In this document: positions 56,737-64,000 of the stretch, piece by piece
How positions within the stretch are numbered: the stretch's first letter is position 1
Layout: every line of letters starts with the position of its first letter
Assembly (NCBI GenBank): GCA_900073065.1
Contig: FJOG01000002.1
Span: 1,182,652-1,246,651 of the forward strand
Source: Phialocephala subalpina
Lineage: Eukaryota; Ascomycota; Leotiomycetes; Helotiales; Mollisiaceae
Reading direction: 5' to 3'
Length of the DNA: 64,000 nucleotides
The notes under the pieces: model-generated
Databases searched by the model: none
Seen by the model: only the letters and a program-made list of their open reading frames with translations
What the model was told of the DNA's origin: nothing
Program-made: the position numbers and the translations under genes

Positions 56737-59700
56737 ATGCCAATATTTAAAAGCCCAATGATTCCAGCAACAAAAAAAAACGTTAGCAGATTCTCAAGTA
56801 ACGCGATGGCTGATGAGGATCGGATTTATGAGTCTTCACTTCCACGTCACACACACACGAGCCGCCAACCACAAGATTTAGCCCAAGGCGGTACCCAAGA
56901 TGAGACCAATAATATTCCTCTGCACCTTCTGCACACCAATCTCACCTGCCAACCACCGAATCCATCAAACGGCCATGATGAACACGCGGAGGCTCCGGCC
57001 GCTGCTATAGCCACTCGTCGTATACGAAAACTTGCACCTTTGAAAACTTTCGACGTATTCTCGTTGATTGTGAACAAGATGATTGGGACTGGAATTTTCA
57101 CAGCCCCAGTCCAAGTTCTCCTAGCCACCCAGAGCAAACAACTTGCGTTGGGACTCTGGGCATTAGGCTTCATATATACGATTATGAGGTTTGTCAAATC
57201 CACGAAGGTTGCAGAGTTGTATCCCTAATTCACGTTTTCATAGCATGTTTCTCTACCTTGACTATGCTGTATTTCTTCCCTATACAGGAGGGGAGCTAGT
57301 TTATGTAGGTTACGGACCGAACCTGTTCCCTTGGTCCAATGCTGATTTGAAACAGTTAGATGAAATATCCTCAGCAGATACTCCACCTAAACTTCCTGAA
57401 CATCATGGCTCTTCTCCGGGTTCTCCAAGTCATCAAATGAATGATGTTGTTGATAATGGACCAAGTGAAGCCGGAAGGAGACCGTCTCGCGCTTCCGCTT
57501 TTAAATCACGGAGACGCTGTTCCGGTGGCTTCATATCTCGGATCTTTGGTGATGGCCTCTTAGCATATATTGTTTATGCTTTTCTTTTTATAGCAGTTTT
57601 CAACTCTGCTACAAATTGCATGCTGACAGCAAGGGAGATACTCGTTGCCCGGGATCCCAGTACTGATCAAGACCGTGATCTCATCCGTTTTATTGGCGTG
57701 ACAGTTCTTTCGGTCATTTGCTTGCTGCAAGTTATTTCAGCACGAGCCGGAAGAACCACAAACAGGATATTTGCAATTGCGAAGCTTCTCATGCTCTTTG
57801 TGCTTTTCTGTGCTGGCTGCAAGCTTGCTGTGAAAAACATGGGTAACACTAACTTCACACAAAAAGGGACAATTTCAAAGCTTGAGGGCTGTCAGGCGGT
57901 TCTGATTATATTGTACAGCTTTGAAGGATGGGAAAATGCAAATTTTGTATGTCTTCTGGATTTTCCGTGAAAATCATTATTTTCAAGGCTAACACTCTGG
58001 TTGCGGCTAGGTAGCAGGCGAAATCGACTTCGAACACAATCAGAACACCCTCCGTGATGGATTTGGCTGGGCAGTGGGGCTTATTGGGGGCTTGTACTTC
58101 CTACTAAACGTAGTCTTTGTAAGTTCGTTTGTCCTTTTCATTTGCTAAAGCATGCTTGCCCAGAGCTGAAGTTGCTCTAGCTATGCACAGTTTCATACGA
58201 TGATGTTCATACAGCTCAAATGAACGAGAAGCACCCCCACCAATACAGTTATCCTGCTGCGGTAAGTATGGCCGCTTCTCTTTTACCCTGGAATAGAATA
58301 TACTTTTGCTGAAGACTCGCAGTTTTTTGGCGATGCAGAAAGTGTACCTGCCCAACGAGCTTGGGCTATTCTCATCGCAATATCATCCGCCGGCAACGTC
58401 AATAGCGTTATATATACTTTCTCGCGAGGTAAACTAAGAACGGAACTCTATTACATGTTGTCAGATTCTAATCCGGCCTGCAGTGAAGCAAGCTATTTCA
58501 CAAGCCAATGTGTTCCCCTGGTCCTCGTGGTTCAAAAGAGACTTCCTTTTTAAGACCATAGAAGGTGGAGGGGAAATCAATGAAATCGCAATGAGAACTC
58601 CGAGTCCAGTTGCCGACACAAATCACCTTAACAGCGGAACGCAAAATGGAGGTGTGGTTGAGCGACATGCGCAGGTGACTTCGCGACTTAGCTCCGGCAG
58701 CAATCCTTTCACAGAGGACACGACTGAGAACACTAATTCCCGCACTACTACTTCCCCAACTCATACCCACCCGTCTGTTAATACCGAATCTGACCGGATG
58801 AATGGACCTCGGACAGAGAGCGCGTCTCAGAGTGAACGGTCTCCCGGACTTGTACGAAACAATGCTCCAGTCGAGCAACCCTTACCTAGGGCCAAATCAA
58901 CGGCTAACGAACAGCCAGAGACCTATCGGTTTACACCAATAGGTGGACTGGCCCTGGAGTGGGTCTCAACTGTTTTTGGAATTGCTTTTTCTGCCGTGAT
59001 TCCTGCTACACTCGAGTCCGTCTCTCTTCCGGGCAATATCCAAACTTATTCCCACTGCTTCTTTCTCAGTAAGTTGTTTTAGTGTATCTCTGTTACAAAT
59101 TCCGCTAATGTCGAGGCAGTTCTCCTTGGCTTTGGGGTCCTCCGGTTGAGTCGGCGAGAAGATGAACTTGGTCGACCTATGGATACTTCTGAAGTATGGC
59201 GAATCTCGAAGTGGAATGCCGAGTCAAGAAACATAGCACTCAAGATCTTAACTTGGATTATAGTTTTGATATATTGTGGGTTCAATGGCTTTATTCTTTA
59301 TGTCAGTGGGCATTACGCAAGCACTGGAGCAGACAACCCGAACGTCTCAGTGACTGGATACGTCTATCCCTCAGCTACTTTCGGACTCTGCGCTTTGGCA
59401 TTTTTGTACTACTCAGCAATTTTCTTGGGGTTGGGAGATCGGCCTCGAATCGGTTGGTATAGAAGCTTGGTTCGATGGGTCAAGGTCACAGGCACCATCA
59501 ACAAGGCTTCCAAATATGACTTTGAGGTGGCGAAAGTTTATCGTTTCGGCAGTAGACGAACGATTACATTCACAGTACGTAGATCCGATCGATTATCTTC
59601 TCAGAATATTCAATGCTGATGTACTAATAGCTTGGAGAATGCGGAAGTTTTCGAGAACTTATCTATTGGGCGCTTGGAGGAAAACTGGAGCGCAATCCTC

Positions 59701-59837
59701 TTGGTGCAATGTACCAGAGGCTGAAGAAGAAGACAGATTTCTTGTGGCGCCCCGTTTGGAACTTCATGAACGCCTGCTGGTCCTTTGTCAAGGCTGTTGT
59801 ACTTTGTAGGTTATGCAGGAGAAGGAAGTCTGACTAA
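56737..59837 (+). CDS. APC-superfamily amino-acid permease
   Basis: Exons 56737-57188, 57244-57946, 58011-58118, 58181-58261, 58323-58428, 58484-59068, 59120-59574, 59631-59837; 898 residues, frame continuous through all seven introns. Signature pieces of fungal LAT/methionine-permease-like carriers: FSLIVNKMIGTGIF (about 108-121), PYTGGELVY, NSATNCMLTAREILVA, YSFEGWENANF, AISSAGNVNSVIYTFSRVKQAI and GGLALEWVSTVF. About twelve helices. The role inferred from the family is uptake of amino acids across the plasma membrane; substrate unknown. It is longer than the usual 500-600 residues because of hydrophilic inserts after GGELVY (about 80 residues) and after residue 460 (about 130), plus a 100-residue N-tail. 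The start could also be the ATG at 56806 (MADEDRIY), since the first ATG lies only 12 bp past the MITE target repeat. Confidence 0.88.
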
Positions 59838-61260
59838 GGCCAGCCAACAGTAATTCATGCATCAACTTATATTGCAAAGCCTCGTCTTCAACGAATTTAG
59901 GGACAGGAGTGATCCCCATTATCAGACATTGCGTAAATTTATACAGGACAGGTCACTTAGAATAAATAGCCACTAAGTAAATGATCACTGCCCATCTCTT
60001 ACAATAGATTATCACTTAAGAAAATAAAAATCTATTTTGTTGCACATCGCAAAGACGTCGCGGCCGGGTTCCCAAGACATTCACGGCAATTATGATCAAG
60101 GGATTTGGGGGCAAGGAATTTGTGGTCAAGAAGGTTTCTAACAAATTATCATCAAGCCCGAAAGTCGAACCCAGATATACACGTAACTCCGGAAATTTAT
60201 GATGTTAACAAGCACCTTTTTAAATTCATGCACAAGCTGGCGAGGAATTACCCTTCCAGTCTTCTAGTTCCTCGATTGTGGCTTCCAACAGCATTCTTAA
60301 AATGACCGCCAACCTGGGTGTCTTTAGCGACTTTGCAGTATGGCATCACGGCATCGCAAGAATAAGAAGTATTACGCTATCGTCAGTGGGCATGTCGACA
60401 AGCCTACGATCTTTCTGTCCTGGCGCTTCCCTTCAGAGATAGTGGTGAGAAACAGACTAATTGCCTTCCGATATGGGGGATCTGTCGAAGTTGCAATTTC
60501 AATAGAGGCGGAGAACAGACTAAAGATTTAAAATATTATGATTGTTAATAAAGGAACGGAAAAGTTTGTGAATATTGGTTGTCACTTTCGTATGTACGCT
60601 GTAATTGCGCTTTTATGAACATTCAAATTTCCAGTCCATGGTTCGGAGGGGTTGCGATGGCACCCTGACATGTTATTGAATTCAATATCGCCTTATTCCA
60701 TCTCATTCAAATCCACACTCCCTTCTCTGCACCAAGATGTTCTTCGAGGGACGGAGCGACCCACGATACCTTCTTCTAAAGGTCGATCGAGAGGATAAGC
60801 TGCATTTCCTGATCTGGGCGCTTTGTTAGAGAAGCGGGGGAAATCTCGTTCTGTGTATTAAACTAAACAAAATTTGATGACTTTATTTCGATGGGGTTGA
60901 TAATACAGATAAAGCGATAATTGATATTATTTCAAAATTGCATTCTAGTCTATAAACTGACTCCTCAAAACACATCTGCGCCAAAGTAGTACTGTAACAA
61001 AATGTACAAGTTCAATGCTATAGCTCCCCCCGCGTCCTAAGCAGGCGCTTGAATAGACCCAGCTCTAATATTAACGGCCGGTTACAAATAGCTTTTAATG
61101 AAGTCAGAATTAGGCCGGACAAGTTCTTCAAAGGGCCAGATCTCTTTAACAGCCACGATTTCAACTCGCTAATTTATACTATGCTAATCTTTATACTTTT
61201 TCCAAGTTAAAATAATGTTGGCCTTAGTACCTAAGTTTACCGATTTTATATAGTTGAATT
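59838..61260. other. Intergenic region with decayed sequence
   Basis: About 1.4 kb, increasingly A/T-rich towards the end, with no supported gene. Frames of about 65 codons at 60105-60531 have no recognised content. It probably includes decayed repeat fragments. Confidence 0.5.
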
Positions 61261-64000
61261 TGTGGGTATAAAAGTAAGCACGTGATCACGTGCGACGCTA
61301 GGCTGCACTAGGACTAGCGTGGGAACGCGCAAAGTTGGAGGATATAACTCTCCAACTTTGCGCTCTTACTTCTGATCATCTACAACTCAACGGAATACAA
61401 TAGCATAGTCTTATTGTATTACGTTTCTGACTTACTCACATATGACTAAGTATCCTTAGTAATACCAATACTAATCAGTGGTTATTCAATTAACCACGGA
61501 GCAACTAAGTTTATATTAAAAGAGGCTAATTACGACGCAAAAAAAGCAATTACGCGCTCAAAATAATTAATACGATTCTAAAGGCTTCTTAAAAGAACGC
61601 GCTAAAGACGTTGCGGTTATCAAAGGACTTGAAAAGGAAGCGCGAGAAGAGTTCTAACCTTGTACTACTTAATTAAGTCTGCGTTTATCACGCAAAACAA
61701 CGAACGTTTACGAAGACTTGGGATAAGCAGCCTAAAGCGCTATTTAAGATCAATATCAAGAACGACACTATTCTATAGCCCCGAAACGGCGACCTCTTAA
61801 TTGAGTTCTCGTCTCTATCAACTAAAAAAGCGCAAATTTCCATTCGAATAACGACAACTTATACTTACGATTATATCTCCGATAAGATTTCGAGTACGAT
61901 TTTCGATAGTCTACCCTCGATAAACGACCTTCGATAGTTCTTTCGACAAAGTGTTTACGATTAAACACTTTGCGCTTACAATAAGACACTTTGCGCAATT
62001 CTCGTTATTTAACATTAAATACAATAACACTTAATCGAATCACAATTAAACCTCTTTTTAATTAACACTAAATTATACTTCAAAATAGCGGACGTATCGA
62101 AGAAAAATTTCCCTTACGATGAGAACAAATAAAGAAAGCGATTTAATTCTACGAACGAAGACGATTAAAACGAGGAGATTGTCAACGGATTTATTATACG
62201 CCGTCTTAATATCTATAAAAGAAAAGGATACACAAACTACAACCTATAAGAAGCTTTTAAAGAAGATTTCATAGGATAAACAATAGAGATCTTTCGTTTG
62301 GCCGATTTTGATCTCATTCGTCGTTTGCGCAACTTCCTGCGCACATATAAATACTAAGTGCTAAGAGATAAAGCGTTGATTACTAAGAACTTTATTCGAG
62401 TTATTAACTCAAAGGAATTCCATAAGTAAACTACGCAAAAGATCAACGACTAATTGAGAAATCGCGGTAGCTTTTACTTACGATAGAATTAATCGTTGCC
62501 TCTAATTGCTTTAAGTCAACCACTTATATTACAGTAAGCATCTCAATAATAATTAGAACAATAAGCAACCACCAAATAAGACGCAACGAACTCAATTATC
62601 AAAGACTTAACTACACTTATTACTATCGAAATATCAACGAGTACGAATATTCAATTTCAAGAGAAATAGTAATAAAATTAAGTACAACTTTAGCAAAGTA
62701 GAACAAACAATGTCCTACTAATCGGCAACCCTTTACACGAAGACTCTTACTCGGATTAATAATCGGGCCGATCGAGCTCGACGATTAAATTGATCACAAA
62801 TTTGATGAAAGTTTACCCCGAGGACAAAAGATACAGTAGAGAGTTATACGACTTCCTCGATAGTAAGTTATAAGTCTTTTATGATTGCTATAATAAAGTC
62901 GGACTACTAGAGAACTAATTCAACAAAGCGTTTTCTATTATATTAAAGAGCCGCGCGAGTATTTACTATTATAACTATATTGTAAAAAGAAATCTCGACT
63001 TCGAATTAATAATAAATATAATTCGAAAACACTTCGAGACTAAAAAGAATCGACAATTGTATATATCGATATAAAGAGAGACTACGTTACTACGAATCGT
63101 TGAGAGTAACCCGTTAAAGACTAAGTTGGAGTGTCTCTAAATACTCTTTAATAAACTCTAAAAGATTCAAATAAACTTATCCGGCGAGTATTAAAAGGAG
63201 TATAACTTCCGAGACCAAGTTATTAGCGTTTACCGCGGAGTTAAAGAGTGCAATTTAGCACTTTATAAGCCTATTACTACGTTCGAGGGTATTTGCGTCG
63301 AACTACGATCGGCAGTCGGCACTGCGATATACTTACGAGAGATACAATAATATAACTTGGATAATATTAGTAAACACTAAGAGAGCGGTAACGACGACGA
63401 CTCGGAGCAACTATAGACTGACCGAACATATGGACGAAGTGGCAAAGACAAAGGAGGACAAGGCAAAGGAGGATAACGAGGTAAAGGAGGCTCTCGCGGT
63501 AAATATCGAAAAAAACGTAAATATTAAAGAAGTTCGGCTTTATATCAAAAGAAGTACTACATTTGTAATAAGCCGGGGTACTTATCAATAAAACACTCGA
63601 TAGAAAAGCGACGTTAAGTTTACGATTGATTTCGATAACGATTTCAATACAAAGTGGACCACGATATTACACTTGCGTATTATTAGAGCTTTTTTGCTTA
63701 ATGTGAAAGTGTAAAGAGTTTGGAAAATGAGAGATAAATAGAGTTAAACTAACTACTTATAAATATGGAAATGGAGGACGAATATAATAATTACGTCACG
63801 GAACTTAAAGAAATTAATAGTACGCAAACTATTACTATCTTCAATGATCAATTTGTCCGCTATGTAATCACGAGAGAAGATATCTTCTATATTCCAACGC
63901 TATCCCAATAATTAGTACTTAGGCCGAATCAATATTTAGCTTTTACGTTCGAGGACCGATACTTATTAAAAGTTTTCCAAGGAATTATACTCGATAACGG
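61261..64000 (+). mobile_element. RIP-decayed LTR retrotransposon, cut by the window end
   Basis: Sequence from about 61261 looks like an LTR start: TGTGGGTATAAAAG followed by a 16-bp perfect palindrome (61278-61293). Around 63420-63600 a decayed gag tail can be read on the + strand: Gly/Lys-rich repeats (GKGG) and a zinc-knuckle relic YYICNKPGYLSIKHS, where two expected cysteines are tyrosine. Near 63775-64000 is a region like the segment preceding the protease in fungal retrotransposon polyproteins, ending FQGIILDNG where an active protease would have D-T/S-G. Many stops in all frames and strong A/T bias point to RIP. Class (copia or gypsy) cannot be settled without the integrase/RT order. 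LTR boundaries are inferred, not proven. Confidence 0.65.
61327..61363. repeat. 14-bp perfect hairpin inside the LTR-like region
   Basis: GCGCAAAGTTGGAG (61327-61340) and its exact complement CTCCAACTTTGCGC (61350-61363) with a 9-nt spacer. It would fold in RNA as well as DNA. Its survival in an otherwise mutated region is noteworthy. Confidence 0.95.

Noticed and set aside
58429..58483. Earlier acceptor at 58464 in the permease intron
   Set aside because: It puts the next exon into a frame that loses the VKQAISQAN continuation; the CAG at 58483 keeps it.
1..64000. tRNA, rRNA, CRISPR or secondary-metabolite cluster
   Set aside because: No tRNA A/B box pair, rRNA or direct-repeat array was found by eye, and no synthase-type core gene is present. 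A tRNAscan or covariance-model run would settle the RNA question.

Overview
This window reads as nuclear DNA of a filamentous ascomycete (Pezizomycotina). Genes carry many short introns (mostly 45-75 nt) with GTRNGT donors and CTAAC/CTGAC-type branch sites. The protein families are typical of such fungi: a GH16 wall enzyme, a fungal GT2 glycosyltransferase, a FAS1 GPI-type protein, STAND/NACHT and SRPK-like kinase families, F-box and CorA-like proteins. Gene-poor AT-rich blocks show C-to-T / G-to-A decay of the kind left by repeat-induced point mutation (RIP). Leotiomycetes would fit, but that is a guess; the sequence does not fix the class.

Layout. 1-25 kb is sparse: long intergenic DNA, one 570-base assembly gap (9628-10197), and three well-supported genes on the + strand, all linked to the cell wall or surface: a membrane-anchored GH16 glucanase-like protein (6236-7672), a polytopic GT2 glycosyltransferase with an 8-nt exon (15775-18723) and a two-domain fasciclin protein (22858-24260). 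25-42 kb is mixed: a decayed NACHT/ankyrin STAND pseudogene, two small minus-strand genes of unknown function, an SRPK-like kinase, an MFS transporter whose first intron appears to be GC-AG, a frameshifted fragment carrying a perfect 250-bp tandem duplication, and a 644-residue membrane protein. 42-60 kb is denser: F-box protein, secreted Ser/Thr-rich protein, a large fungal kinase, a CorA-like protein and an APC amino-acid permease, broken up by AT-rich blocks. A 526-bp inverted-repeat element with a 9-bp target duplication sits directly before the permease. From about 61.26 kb to the end lies a heavily decayed LTR retrotransposon (LTR-like start, gag zinc knuckle, protease region) that runs off the window.

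How the genes relate. There is no operon-like or biosynthetic cluster. The GH16, GT2 and FAS1 genes share a wall/surface theme but are 7-8 kb apart and probably independently regulated. The kinase at 49.6 kb and the CorA-like gene converge with only 121 bp between stop codons. I see no convincing new multi-gene system. The most unusual things are structural: the nested-palindrome MITE, the 8-nt exon, the GC-AG intron, the stop-ridden STAND gene and the exact tandem duplication. All exon joins were worked out by hand from splice signals and reading-frame continuity; no RNA evidence was available.
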